Source: Thalassospira lucentensis
Lineage (GTDB): Bacteria > Pseudomonadota > Alphaproteobacteria > Rhodospirillales > Thalassospiraceae
Assembly: GCF_032921865.1 (NCBI RefSeq)
Contig: NZ_CP136684.1
Span: forward strand, 850,501 to 914,500
DNA: 64,000 nucleotides
Reading direction: 5' to 3'
Position 1 is the first letter of the stretch. The number at the start of each line of letters is the position of its first letter. The notes below the pieces were generated by a model, which did not search any database, had not been told where the DNA came from, and saw only the letters and a program-made list of their open reading frames with translations. The position numbers and the translations under genes were made by a program. Positions 8,632-17,047 of this stretch are shown piece by piece.

Positions 8632-9423
8632 ATGGATGGATCACGGGATATCTCGAAATATCCGCAACATTCCCGTCCCCGGCCCGATCATTTGCCGCGC
8701 CCGGTTTATGTCCGCATGAGCGACCTTCCCGCCGGTTACAGTATCGGCGCGCACAGTCACGACTGGCATCAGCTGATTTTTGCCATCGAAGGTACCATGA
8801 CCGTCACCACCGCGGCTGGCATCTGGGTCGTCCCGCCCCAACGTGCGGTCTGGGTGCCGCCCGGTGTTGAACATGCTGTCGCCCATGCCACCTTCACCCG
8901 TGCGCGCCATATCTATATCGATAAGAATGCACCGGTTGAATTGCCTGATCGCTGCACCGTACTGGAAGTAAGCCCGCTTCTGCGCGAACTGATCCGGGCC
9001 GCGACCGAAATCCCGATTGAATATGACGAAGCCGGTTCGGATGGTCGGCTGATCCACGTGCTGCTTGATCAGCTAAAACCACCCAGAAACGATAACCTGC
9101 ATCTACCCGCCCCCAAGGACCTGCGTCTGGCGCGCATTTGCGAACAGTTGCAGGCCAATCCGTCCGATAACCGGACTCTTGATGAATGGTCACGTGATTG
9201 CGGTGCGTCGTCACGCACCTTGGCCCGGCTGTTTCAACGCGAAACCGGCATGCCGTTTCGCGACTGGCGGCAAAAGCTGCGCCTGCTTTACGCGCTTGAA
9301 AAACTGGCCCATCATCGACCGGTTACCGAGGTTGCCCTTGATCTCGGCTATGAAAACACCTCGGCCTTTATCGCAATGTTTCGCAAGGCAACCGGCAAAA
9401 CACCGGGCGGATATTACCGGTAA
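8632..9423 (+). CDS. AraC-family transcriptional regulator with N-terminal cupin domain
   Basis: A 263-residue protein. Residues ~25-100 form a cupin-like sensor domain (SIGAHSHDWHQLIFAIEG, then VWVPPGVEHAV, with the usual His residues). Residues ~160-263 are a pair of helix-turn-helix units (TLDEWSRDCGASSRTLARLF, then VTEVALDLGYENTSAFIAMF). This arrangement is common in regulators of drug or metabolite exporters. It is divergent to the MFS transporter gene and about 30 bases ahead of a GFA-fold gene, so it probably regulates the MFS gene and may be cotranscribed with the GFA gene. Confidence 0.92.
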   Translation: MDGSRDISKYPQHSRPRPDHLPRPVYVRMSDLPAGYSIGAHSHDWHQLIFAIEGTMTVTTAAGIWVVPPQRAVWVPPGVEHAVAHATFTRARHIYIDKNAPVELPDRCTVLEVSPLLRELIRAATEIPIEYDEAGSDGRLIHVLLDQLKPPRNDNLHLPAPKDLRLARICEQLQANPSDNRTLDEWSRDCGASSRTLARLFQRETGMPFRDWRQKLRLLYALEKLAHHRPVTEVALDLGYENTSAFIAMFRKATGKTPGGYYR

Positions 9424-9452
9424 CAAATAAACAGAACAGCAGGAGGAAACCC

Positions 9453-9812
9453 ATGAGCGAGAAATCATATACCGGCGGCTGCCAGTGCGGTGCCGTGCGC
9501 TATGCGGTCGACAAACTCGATCTTGACCACACCATCACCTGCAATTGTTCACGCTGCCAGAAACTTGGATCGGTCCTGGCCTTCACGCCGCGCGATAATT
9601 TCGTGCTGAAATCAGGCGAAAGCAATCTGACCGAATATCTGTTCAATGCCAGAAAGATCAGTCACCAGTTTTGCAAAACCTGCGGCATCCAAAGCTTCGC
9701 TTATGGCGAAATGCCCGACGGTGCCAAAATGGCCGCGATCAATGTCAATTGCCTTGACGATGTCGACCCGCGCAGCCTGACCCCGCATCAAGTCGATGGC
9801 AAAGATCACTAA
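9453..9812 (+). CDS. GFA-family (CENP-V/GFA fold) zinc protein
   Basis: A 119-residue protein of the family named after glutathione-dependent formaldehyde-activating enzyme. Zinc-binding cysteines appear as GGCQCGAVRYAV, CNCSRCQKLG and FCKTCGIQSF. A strong AGGAGG site (9441-9446) precedes the ATG. Members bind zinc in a Mss4-like beta fold; the formaldehyde-glutathione activity proposed for the founding member is not established for most of the family. The upstream AraC gene ends 29 bases before, suggesting one transcript. A second, diverged member lies at 19880. Confidence 0.9.
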   Translation: MSEKSYTGGCQCGAVRYAVDKLDLDHTITCNCSRCQKLGSVLAFTPRDNFVLKSGESNLTEYLFNARKISHQFCKTCGIQSFAYGEMPDGAKMAAINVNCLDDVDPRSLTPHQVDGKDH

Positions 9813-9831
9813 TAGCCCACTCACAATCCTC

Positions 9832-9851
9832 ATTCCCGCGAAGGCGGAAAT
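9832..9851. repeat. Degenerate copy of a dispersed palindromic element
   Basis: ATTCCCGC (9832-9839), a GAAG loop and GCGGAAAT (9844-9851) form an imperfect hairpin. The sequence matches the ATTCCCGC-GAAG-GCGGGAAT type of short palindrome scattered between genes in many proteobacteria. Only this copy was noticed in the window. Confidence 0.45.
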
Positions 9852-10019
9852 CCAGGTGGCAGCGCAGGAACACATGACAAGTTGATTTATCGACTGTTCG
9901 CGATCCCAACACCGACCACTGAGTTTCGCTCCACCCTGATATGAAAAAAACTCAGTATTTCACACGGCTTATTCGGGTTACTGCTTGATTGGCGGGACAT
10001 CCTTCCCGCGGAATGCAGG

Positions 10020-10955
10020 ATGATCCCGAAAATGGGCAGTGTATGGTCCGGGATCGGCTTGCGGCTTGCCGCCACCGGTCTGTTTGCAGTGATGAGTTTG
10101 TTTGTGCGTCTGGCCTCGTTCGAGGCACCGGTCGGGCAAATCATGTTCTGGCGAAGCTCCGTCGCCCTGATCCCTATTGTCCTGTATCTGATGTGGCGCC
10201 GCCAGTTTCCGCGTGGCCTTCGCACCGCCCGCCCGTTCGGTCATCTTAAACGCAGCACATTCGGCCTTGTGTCGATGTTCTTTTCGTTTCTGTCGCTGGC
10301 CTATCTGCCGCTCGCCCTCGCCACCGCACTTGGCTTCCTTGCCCCACTTCTGGTGTTGCCGGTCGCGATGATCATGTTGCGCGAAAAGCCCGGCATGGCG
10401 GTCTTCACCGCGACCTTTGCCGGATTTGGTGGCGTGTTTCTGATGCTGTGGCCGACATTCTCGACACCGGGCATTGATACAGGTGTGCTGATCGGCATTG
10501 GGGCCGGTCTTGCCATGGCAGTCACCACCGCCTTTGCCAAGGTCCAGATCAAGGCCTTGACCAGTACCGAATCATCAGGCACGATTGCATTTTATTTTGC
10601 CGTGATCTGCTCGCTTGGCGGGTTGCTGACCCTGCCGTTTGGCTGGGCCGATCCATCGCCTGAAATCCTGATGTGGCTGATCGGGGCCGGACTTACCGGC
10701 GGTCTTGCCCATATTTTCATGACCGAGGCACTGGCACGTGCGCCCGCATCCACATTGGCAGCATTCGAATATACAGCAATGATCTGGGCCCTGCTGCTTG
10801 ATGTCACGGTGTTTGGCCTGCTGCCCGAACCGGTTTCCCTGTTTGGTGCCTTCCTGATCGTGCTGGCAGCCGCCATCGTGATGTTTGGTGATCGGCTCGG
10901 TGTGCCGGTCCCCAAACCCGATATCGCCGCGGCACAGGCCAAGCAGGCGGAATAA
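10020..10955 (+). CDS. EamA/DMT-superfamily transporter
   Basis: A 311-residue protein with ten predicted membrane spans in two repeated EamA halves. Family features include the FWRSSVALIP segment after span 2 and LGFLAPLLVLPVAMIMLREKP before the second half. The C-terminal tail is short and rich in Ala, Gln and Lys. Members export amino acids, purines or other metabolites; specificity cannot be read. The ATG at 10020 has little room for a ribosome site, and Met-5 at 10032 is a possible alternative. It is monocistronic, convergent with the PanE-like gene. Confidence 0.88.
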   Translation: MIPKMGSVWSGIGLRLAATGLFAVMSLFVRLASFEAPVGQIMFWRSSVALIPIVLYLMWRRQFPRGLRTARPFGHLKRSTFGLVSMFFSFLSLAYLPLALATALGFLAPLLVLPVAMIMLREKPGMAVFTATFAGFGGVFLMLWPTFSTPGIDTGVLIGIGAGLAMAVTTAFAKVQIKALTSTESSGTIAFYFAVICSLGGLLTLPFGWADPSPEILMWLIGAGLTGGLAHIFMTEALARAPASTLAAFEYTAMIWALLLDVTVFGLLPEPVSLFGAFLIVLAAAIVMFGDRLGVPVPKPDIAAAQAKQAE

Positions 10956-11001
10956 CGCGGACAATCCGGAAAATGACCGGTCGACTCATCGGATGCCGGG
11001 A

Positions 11002-11892
11002 TCAGTCCCGGCGTTCGCGCAACTTCGTCATCGCATGCAGTGCAAGATTGGTCGGTGTTGCAATGCCAAGCTCCGTCCCCTTGCGCACGATATAACCGTT
11101 CAGGAAGTCGATCTCGCTGGTTTTGCCGCGCGCCAGATCCTGTGCGGTGGATGAATATTGCCCCGGCATGGTTTCGGCGATCTTTTCAATCGCACCCCAG
11201 ACGTCACCGGGCACCGTCACCCCGCATCCCTTGGCCACCGCAAGGCATTCATCAACCGCATTGCGCATGACATCCCAAATGCCTTCGCCCTGCACCAGCG
11301 CGCCGTAGGGCATCTGCGATATTGCCGATAACGCGTTATAGGCACAGTTCAAAATCATCTTGGCCCAAAGTGCACCTTCGGCATTGTCCGAAATCTCGAC
11401 CGGGATATGTGCCGGGCGCAGGGCCTCGGCGACTTTTTCACTTTGCGCAGACGTGCCGATCACCAGTTCGCCGCGCCCATGATGTTTGACATGCCCCGGA
11501 CCTTCCATGCTGGTCGCGACATAGACCACCGTCGGGATCACCGGCATGCCGATCACGGCAGATAACCGTTCGGCATTATCAACCCCGTTCTGAAGACTCA
11601 TCACGATGGTATCAGGGGTCAGAAACGGCTTGATCTGCGTCCCGGCATCGCTGGTATCAGTCGATTTGACACAGAACAGAACCAGACCTGCACCGGCAAT
11701 CGCGCTGGCGTCCGAACTGGCGCTCATTTCAATATACTGCTGTGTTCCACCAAATTCCAAAAGCAGTCCGTCGCGATTGACGGCATCAACATGGGCAGGC
11801 CGCCCGATCAGGGTTACATCATGCCCGGCACGCGCCAACATCGCCCCGTAATAACAGCCAACAGCCCCCGCCCCCATCACCGCGATTTTCAT
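11002..11892 (-). CDS. 2-dehydropantoate 2-reductase family protein (PanE/ApbA)
   Basis: A 296-residue NADPH-dependent oxidoreductase. The Rossmann nucleotide site is MGAGAVGCYYGAMLARAGHD at the N-terminus; LFCVKSTDT and SLQNGVDN follow, and the helical C-terminal domain carries WAKMILNCAYNALSAI with the catalytic-type Lys. Ketopantoate reduction for pantothenate and CoA synthesis is the founding activity. However, this paralogue sits 81 bases after a CaiB-type CoA-transferase gene on the same strand, and many such paralogues reduce other 2-oxo acids, so the exact substrate is uncertain. Confidence 0.85.
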   Translation of the reverse strand: MKIAVMGAGAVGCYYGAMLARAGHDVTLIGRPAHVDAVNRDGLLLEFGGTQQYIEMSASSDASAIAGAGLVLFCVKSTDTSDAGTQIKPFLTPDTIVMSLQNGVDNAERLSAVIGMPVIPTVVYVATSMEGPGHVKHHGRGELVIGTSAQSEKVAEALRPAHIPVEISDNAEGALWAKMILNCAYNALSAISQMPYGALVQGEGIWDVMRNAVDECLAVAKGCGVTVPGDVWGAIEKIAETMPGQYSSTAQDLARGKTSEIDFLNGYIVRKGTELGIATPTNLALHAMTKLRERRD

Positions 11893-11973
11893 GTCCGATA
11901 TCCTGCCTTGAATGAATGTTGCTGCCGATACCTTTTCATACCGGCGGGCATTCTGCCAAGCAGGAAGGTGGCA

Positions 11974-13200
11974 TCAGATAATCCCGGCTTCGCGCAATTT
12001 GGCAATCTGCATATCGCTAAGGTCCGCGACCTTGCGCAGGATTTCATCGCTATGCTGGCCCAGCATCGGCGGGGCGGTTTCACCGGCAATCGGTGTTTTG
12101 GAAAATTTGATCGGATTGGCAACCGTCGGCACCTTGCCCGCCGTTGGATGATCAAGGTACCGCACCGTATCGCGATGTTTGACCTGCGGGTTATCAAACA
12201 CCCGATCCAGCGTATTGATCGGGCCACACGGCACATTGGCCGTTTCCAGAATGGCAATCCAGTCGTCGGTGGTTTTCATCACCATCGCCTGACGGATTTG
12301 CGGCACCAGCGTTTCGCGGTTTGCCACCCGTGACCGGTTGGTGGCATATCGTGCGTCATCGGGCAAATGCTCGATCCCGGCAACGTGGCAAAAGCTTCTG
12401 AACTGGCTGTCATTGCCGACCGCAAGGATGATGTAACCATCCGCTGTCGGGAACGCTTCATAGGGCACGATATTGGGATGCGCATTGCCAAGCCGCCCCG
12501 GAGCCTTCCCGGTTGTCAGGAAATTCATCGCCTGATTGGCAAGGATCGCGGTCTGCACATCCAGCAATGCCAGATCGACATGCTGTCCCTCGCCCGTCGC
12601 ATCGCGGTGGTGCAGGGCTGCCAGAATACCAATCGTCGCATAAAGCCCGGTAAAGATATCGGCAACCGCCACCCCGACCTTCATCGGCTGCCCACCCGGG
12701 TCCTGATCCGGGGCACCGGTGATGCTCATAAGCCCGCCCATCGCCTGGATCATGAAATCATAACCCGGCCGGTCCTTGTACGGGCCATCCTGCCCGAAGC
12801 CGGTGATCGAACAATAAACGATCTTGGGATTGATTTCCGATAACGATGCATAATCCAGCCGGTATTTGGCAAGGCCACCGACCTTGAAATTCTCAATCAC
12901 CACGTCGCATTCAACGGCAAGTTTATGCAGGATTTCCTGCCCCTCGGGCTTGGTCATATCAATCGTCAGCGACTTTTTGCCGCGATTGGCCGACAGGTAA
13001 TAGGCCGCCTCGCTGGTATCGTTACCTGTAACGTCCTTGGCGTAGGGCGGGCCCCAGCCGCGCGTGTCGTCGCCCGCACCCGGACGTTCGATCTTGATCA
13101 CCTCGGCACCCATATCGGCCAATGTCTGACTGGCCCAAGGCCCCGCCAAGACACGCGAAAGATCAAGCACACGAAGTCCAGAAAGCGCGCTGGTCATCAT
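11974..13200 (-). CDS. CaiB/BaiF-type (class III) CoA-transferase, probably glutarate-specific
   Basis: A 408-residue family III CoA-transferase. It begins LSGLRVLDLSRVLAGPWASQ, carries the nucleotide-contact block RGKKSLTIDM (about 73-82), and has the ALLDVQTA stretch containing the catalytic Asp. It lies directly downstream of glutaryl-CoA dehydrogenase on the same strand. Homologues in that position are succinate/glutarate CoA-transferases that load free glutarate with CoA, so glutarate activation is the likely role (inference from context). A terminator-like hairpin lies between it and gcdH, so transcription from gcdH may be attenuated. The start at 13200 is a double ATG. Confidence 0.88.
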   Translation of the reverse strand: MMTSALSGLRVLDLSRVLAGPWASQTLADMGAEVIKIERPGAGDDTRGWGPPYAKDVTGNDTSEAAYYLSANRGKKSLTIDMTKPEGQEILHKLAVECDVVIENFKVGGLAKYRLDYASLSEINPKIVYCSITGFGQDGPYKDRPGYDFMIQAMGGLMSITGAPDQDPGGQPMKVGVAVADIFTGLYATIGILAALHHRDATGEGQHVDLALLDVQTAILANQAMNFLTTGKAPGRLGNAHPNIVPYEAFPTADGYIILAVGNDSQFRSFCHVAGIEHLPDDARYATNRSRVANRETLVPQIRQAMVMKTTDDWIAILETANVPCGPINTLDRVFDNPQVKHRDTVRYLDHPTAGKVPTVANPIKFSKTPIAGETAPPMLGQHSDEILRKVADLSDMQIAKLREAGII

Positions 13201-13220
13201 TCCATCCCAGGATCGTCATC

Positions 13221-13259
13221 AAAAAGGAAAAAGGGCGACACCAAAGATTGGTGCCGCCC
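13221..13259 (-). terminator. Terminator or attenuator between gcdH and the CoA-transferase gene
   Basis: An 11-bp stem (13233-13243 with 13249-13259, one mismatch) is followed on the minus strand by a T-rich run (complement of 13221-13232). It sits in the 72-base gap just before the CoA-transferase start, so it could limit read-through from gcdH. Confidence 0.8.
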
Positions 13260-13272
13260 GTCATCGAAGTCC

Positions 13273-14463
13273 TTAGCCCTCGGCGCTAAACGCCTGAATG
13301 CCGGTCTGGGCACGGCCAAGGATCAGGGCATGCACATCATGCGTGCCTTCATAGGTATTGACCGCCTCAAGGTTCATCGCATGACGGATGACATGGAATT
13401 CATCGGCAATGCCGTTGCCGCCATGCATGTCACGGGCAACACGGGCAATATCAAGCGCCTTGCCGCAGTTGTTGCGTTTCATCAGCGAAATCGCCTCGGG
13501 TGCAGCGGTTCCGGCATCGAGCATCCGGCCAAGCTGAAGCGCGCCCTGCAGACCAAGGGCGATTTCGGTCTGCATGTTCGCCAGTTTCAACTGGATCAGC
13601 TGATTGGCGGCCAACGGACGGCCGAACTGTTTGCGATCAAGGGTATATTGACGTGCTGCATGCCAGCAGAATTCAGCAGCCCCCATCGCCCCCCATGAAA
13701 TGCCGTAACGTGCCTTGTTCAGGCAACCGAACGGCCCGCCAAGGCCCTTGGCATTTGGCAGCATGTTTTCCGCCGGGACAAAGACGTTATCCATAACGAT
13801 CTCGCCGGTGATCGACGCACGCAGCGAAAACTTGCCTTCGATCTTTGGCGCGCTCAGACCCTTCATGCCCTTTTCAAGGATGAAACCGCGAATGACACCT
13901 TCGTCATCCTTGCCCCAGACGACAAACACATCGGCGATCGGGCTGTTGGTGATCCACATTTTCGATCCCGACAGGGTGAAACCACCATCGGCCTTGCGGG
14001 CGCGGGTTTTCATGCCGCCCGGATCGGACCCGTGGTCCGGCTCGGTCAGGCCAAAACAGCCGACCCATTCACCGGTCGCCAGTTTCGGCAGGTATTTCTT
14101 GCGCTGTTCTTCACTGCCATAGGCATAGATCGGATGCATCACAAGCGAGCTTTGCACCGACATCGCCGAACGATAGCCGCTATCAACACGTTCGACTTCG
14201 CGCGCGACAAGGCCATAGGCGACATGGTTGACACCCGGTCCGCCGTATTCTTCTGGGATGGTCGGGCCAAGCAGGCCAAGTTCGCCCATCTCGGTCATGA
14301 TTTCGCGGTGGAAAATCTCGTGCCGGTTGGCTTCGAGAACACGGGTCTGCAGGTTTTCCTGACAATAGGCGCGCGCCGCGTCACGGATCATGCGTTCTTC
14401 TTCGCTCAGCTGATCTTCAATCAGCAGCGGGTCTTCCCAGTGAAAAGGTGCGCGGCTTGCCAT
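13273..14463 (-). CDS. gcdH: Glutaryl-CoA dehydrogenase
   Basis: A 396-residue FAD-dependent acyl-CoA dehydrogenase. It oxidises and decarboxylates glutaryl-CoA to crotonyl-CoA in lysine, tryptophan and glutarate breakdown, passing electrons to ETF. Visible signatures are [18 protein letters not shown] and [16 protein letters not shown] (flavin and substrate contacts), [10 protein letters not shown], and the catalytic Glu in [10 protein letters not shown] (about residue 372). Glutaryl-CoA dehydrogenases are recognised by Arg and Tyr/Ser contacts to the distal carboxylate; the [20 protein letters not shown] block matches that subfamily. It is divergent from a LysR regulator at 14688 and upstream of a CoA-transferase gene. 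Confidence 0.95.
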   Translation of the reverse strand: MASRAPFHWEDPLLIEDQLSEEERMIRDAARAYCQENLQTRVLEANRHEIFHREIMTEMGELGLLGPTIPEEYGGPGVNHVAYGLVAREVERVDSGYRSAMSVQSSLVMHPIYAYGSEEQRKKYLPKLATGEWVGCFGLTEPDHGSDPGGMKTRARKADGGFTLSGSKMWITNSPIADVFVVWGKDDEGVIRGFILEKGMKGLSAPKIEGKFSLRASITGEIVMDNVFVPAENMLPNAKGLGGPFGCLNKARYGISWGAMGAAEFCWHAARQYTLDRKQFGRPLAANQLIQLKLANMQTEIALGLQGALQLGRMLDAGTAAPEAISLMKRNNCGKALDIARVARDMHGGNGIADEFHVIRHAMNLEAVNTYEGTHDVHALILGRAQTGIQAFSAEG

Positions 14464-14578
14464 CGTCCTGATCCCTTATGAAATTTTTGAAACCAAAGCA
14501 GGGATGACACCATAGAAGGGCGAGACGGCATCATCCCTGAAAGCTTATCGCTTCTGGGCTAAAGCTAGGGATTGGCAG

Positions 14579-14588
14579 GCAAGCTTGC
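14579..14588. promoter_or_regulatory. Palindrome in the gcdH/LysR intergenic region
   Basis: A perfect 10-bp palindrome, GCAAGCTTGC, lies in the middle of the 224-base divergent control region. It is a candidate regulator contact; no protein assignment can be made. Confidence 0.3.
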
Positions 14589-14606
14589 AAATGATAAATC
14601 GGATAT

Positions 14607-14623
14607 AGTTTATGCGTAAAACT
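14607..14623. promoter_or_regulatory. Candidate LysR-type operator (AGTTT-N7-AAACT)
   Basis: AGTTT (14607-14611) and AAACT (14619-14623) form an interrupted inverted repeat of LysR-box dimensions, 65 bases before the LysR gene start and about 145 bases before gcdH on the other strand. It would suit a regulator that represses itself and activates gcdH. Confidence 0.45.
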
Positions 14624-14687
14624 CATGAACTAGCGATAACAAGCCCAGATAAAGTGCAAATATCCTCATATTTCGAGCAATTAGATC

Positions 14688-15584
14688 ATGAGCCGCCGCA
14701 TCCCGAGCCTGAAAGCGCTGAGTTGTTTTGAGCAGACCGCCCGCTTTGGCAGCGCATCACGCGCGGCCGAGGAACTTTACCTGACACAAAGCGCGGTCAG
14801 CCGACAGATACAGGGGCTTGAAGACTGGCTGGGCTGCAAGCTGTTTGCCCGCCAGAAACAACGCCTCGTCCTGACATCAGAGGGCGAAAGCTATCTGCAG
14901 GCGATCCGCCCCGCACTGGATCAGCTTGAAACCGCGACCCTGACCTTCCTGTCGGGCGGAGCCGAGGGCGGGGTTCTGACCATTGCCGCCCCACCGACTT
15001 TCGGGTCACGCTGCCTGATCCCGCTGCTGCCCGATTTTCGCAGCACCCATCCCGACATTGTCATCAACTTCATTTCGCGGATCGGCATCCCCGATTTTGA
15101 CCGTGAACAGATCGACATTGCGGTTCTGTTTGGCGATGGAAACTGGCCGGGGCTGGATGCGCATTTGCTGCATGGCGAGGAAATGGTGCCGATCTGTAGC
15201 CCGAAGCTGATTGAGAATCTGGATTATTCACCAAAACCAAATAATCTTCGTGATTATTCACTTTTACACATAGCCACCCGCCCGCGTGGATGGAGCGACT
15301 GGCTGACCGCAAGTGGCCTTACCGATATTGATGGGGAAAACGGTCCGAAGTTCGAACATTTCACGATGGCGATGCAGGCTGCCATTGCCGGCCTTGGCGT
15401 GGCCTTGCTGCCGACATTCGCCATTGAGGACGAACTGGCCAATGGACGGATTGTCGCACCGTTTGGTCCGCCGCGCGCAAGCCCGTTTCATTATTACGCC
15501 ACCACCCCGACCGGCCGTGCTCGCAACCCGAAAATCCGGGCTTTCATGACCTGGCTTGATCAGCGCAAAAATCAGGAAGCATAA
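14688..15584 (+). CDS. LysR-family (GcvA-like) regulator, probable controller of the glutarate genes
   Basis: A 298-residue protein. The winged helix-turn-helix spans ~6-65 (LKALSCFEQTARFGSASRAAEELYL in pieces, then SAVSRQIQGLE), followed by a periplasmic-binding-like effector domain from about 90 (VLTIAAPPTFGSRCLIPLLP) with AAIAGLGVALLP near 230. The SRRIPSLKALSCFE opening and overall layout are those of the GcvA/amp-R subgroup. It is divergent to gcdH, the usual position of the glutarate-responsive regulator in proteobacteria. Effector identity is inferred. Confidence 0.92.
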   Translation: MSRRIPSLKALSCFEQTARFGSASRAAEELYLTQSAVSRQIQGLEDWLGCKLFARQKQRLVLTSEGESYLQAIRPALDQLETATLTFLSGGAEGGVLTIAAPPTFGSRCLIPLLPDFRSTHPDIVINFISRIGIPDFDREQIDIAVLFGDGNWPGLDAHLLHGEEMVPICSPKLIENLDYSPKPNNLRDYSLLHIATRPRGWSDWLTASGLTDIDGENGPKFEHFTMAMQAAIAGLGVALLPTFAIEDELANGRIVAPFGPPRASPFHYYATTPTGRARNPKIRAFMTWLDQRKNQEA

Positions 15585-15601
15585 AAGAAGAAAAAGAGCG
15601 A

Positions 15602-17047
15602 CTAGCTTGCCTTTTTGCCCTGAAGCGCGCGCAGCGCGTTCATACCGCGACGGCGCAGCAGATCGGCTTCTTCGGGGCCGTCGATGATTTCAAGAAGACG
15701 GACAATCGCCATCAGGTTGCGCTGCGCATTATCAAGTTCGTCAGCATCAAGCCGTCCCATGCCATCCACGCCGGCACGGCCAATCTGGTTCAGCTTTTTC
15801 TTGAGCTCGACCACCGCCTTGGTTGCCGAACTTTGGGCCGCCAGAACGTGGGAAATGCGCGCCGTTTCAGCAATCGCCTCGGCCGATTGTTCAGCGGCAA
15901 GAACCTTTTCCTCGTCAAAGGGCTGGGCGAAAATCGGGCGCACACCCTGACGGCCGGAACCCGGCCCCTGCTTGGTTTCAAGCAGCGGCAGGGCATCGAT
16001 GATGCGATCCGGACTGGCGCCAAACATGGTATTGGCCATCGCCTTGGATACGCGACGACGCGTTTCCAGCAATTTCTCGCCCCAGCGGCCATCCTTGCGG
16101 ATATTAAACTCGCGCGTGATCCGGGTGAATTCGGACGCATACCAGCGGGCAAGCGACAGGATGTGATGCTCGCCCTTGCCAGTGCCGATACCCTGTTCGA
16201 TCTCGGTCACGGTTTCGGCCAGAAGATCAATGATCAGATCGCCGGTGGTCGCCAGATTGGTGCTGGAAATTGTTCTGTCGTCGGCCTTGCTCGATAGCAC
16301 GCGGATCAGTTTGAAAAGCTCACTCGGACGCAGCAGACGCGCCAGAACCGCCAAAAGATAAACCGGTTCGTATCCCGGTTTTTCCTGCGAGATCTCAATA
16401 AACCGGTCGCGCAGCCAACTGATATCGGCCGTGCCCAGACTTCTGATCGGGGCCGATGGGAAACGTTTGCGCATCTGGGTGATTTCTTCGGCAACGTTCA
16501 GGATTTTGCCGATTTCCTCAAACGCACGAAGATGACTGCGCGAACCAAGCCGCGTTGCCAATGCACGTTCGGTTTTCACCCCATTAAGCGAATTCTCTAT
16601 TTCCTGCGCAATACAGACCGACGCCAGTTTCCACATCCGGCGTTCAGCCTGTTCGAGCATATCCTGATCGCGCTTGGCAGCCGCCTTTTCGATATCGGCA
16701 ATCGCCTTGGTCATTTCAGGACCACCGGACGTTTCGACCACCTTCCAGATCGGCATCAGTGATGAACGGCTGATGCGAATGCTTTTTTCCGCAGGTGGTG
16801 CCGACGTTAGCAAATCCTCAAACGGATCGCAGAACTGGCGCATCGGAGTTGGATATCGTTCCGGTTTTAACGATGCCAGACGCGGACGCAGAATTTGCAA
16901 AATCTGTTCATGGGGCAGCGGTAGCTTGGGGTCGGCACGGTCACTTTCGATCGCACGTGTAAAACGCGCGATTTCCGAACTGTTTAACGATTCAAACAGA
17001 TCGCCAAGCTGGGAAACACCCATATTTGCGGCATTTTCAACCTTCAC
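15602..17047 (-). CDS. Unrecognised helical protein, second gene of a two-gene operon
   Basis: A 481-residue cytoplasmic protein without signal peptide or membrane span and matching no family I recognise. It is mostly helical. A region of about 200-300 (SWLRDRFIEISQEKPGYEPVY and after) and a helical C-terminus from ~395 (AEQSAEAIAETARISHVLAA and ELKKKLNQIG) look coiled-coil like. A Gly/Pro-rich linker sits near 360-385. The GTG start overlaps the stop of the upstream gene (GTGA, 17044-17047), so the two proteins are translationally coupled and probably act together. It ends convergent with the LysR gene, 17 bases away. Confidence 0.65.
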   Translation of the reverse strand: MKVENAANMGVSQLGDLFESLNSSEIARFTRAIESDRADPKLPLPHEQILQILRPRLASLKPERYPTPMRQFCDPFEDLLTSAPPAEKSIRISRSSLMPIWKVVETSGGPEMTKAIADIEKAAAKRDQDMLEQAERRMWKLASVCIAQEIENSLNGVKTERALATRLGSRSHLRAFEEIGKILNVAEEITQMRKRFPSAPIRSLGTADISWLRDRFIEISQEKPGYEPVYLLAVLARLLRPSELFKLIRVLSSKADDRTISSTNLATTGDLIIDLLAETVTEIEQGIGTGKGEHHILSLARWYASEFTRITREFNIRKDGRWGEKLLETRRRVSKAMANTMFGASPDRIIDALPLLETKQGPGSGRQGVRPIFAQPFDEEKVLAAEQSAEAIAETARISHVLAAQSSATKAVVELKKKLNQIGRAGVDGMGRLDADELDNAQRNLMAIVRLLEIIDGPEEADLLRRRGMNALRALQGKKAS

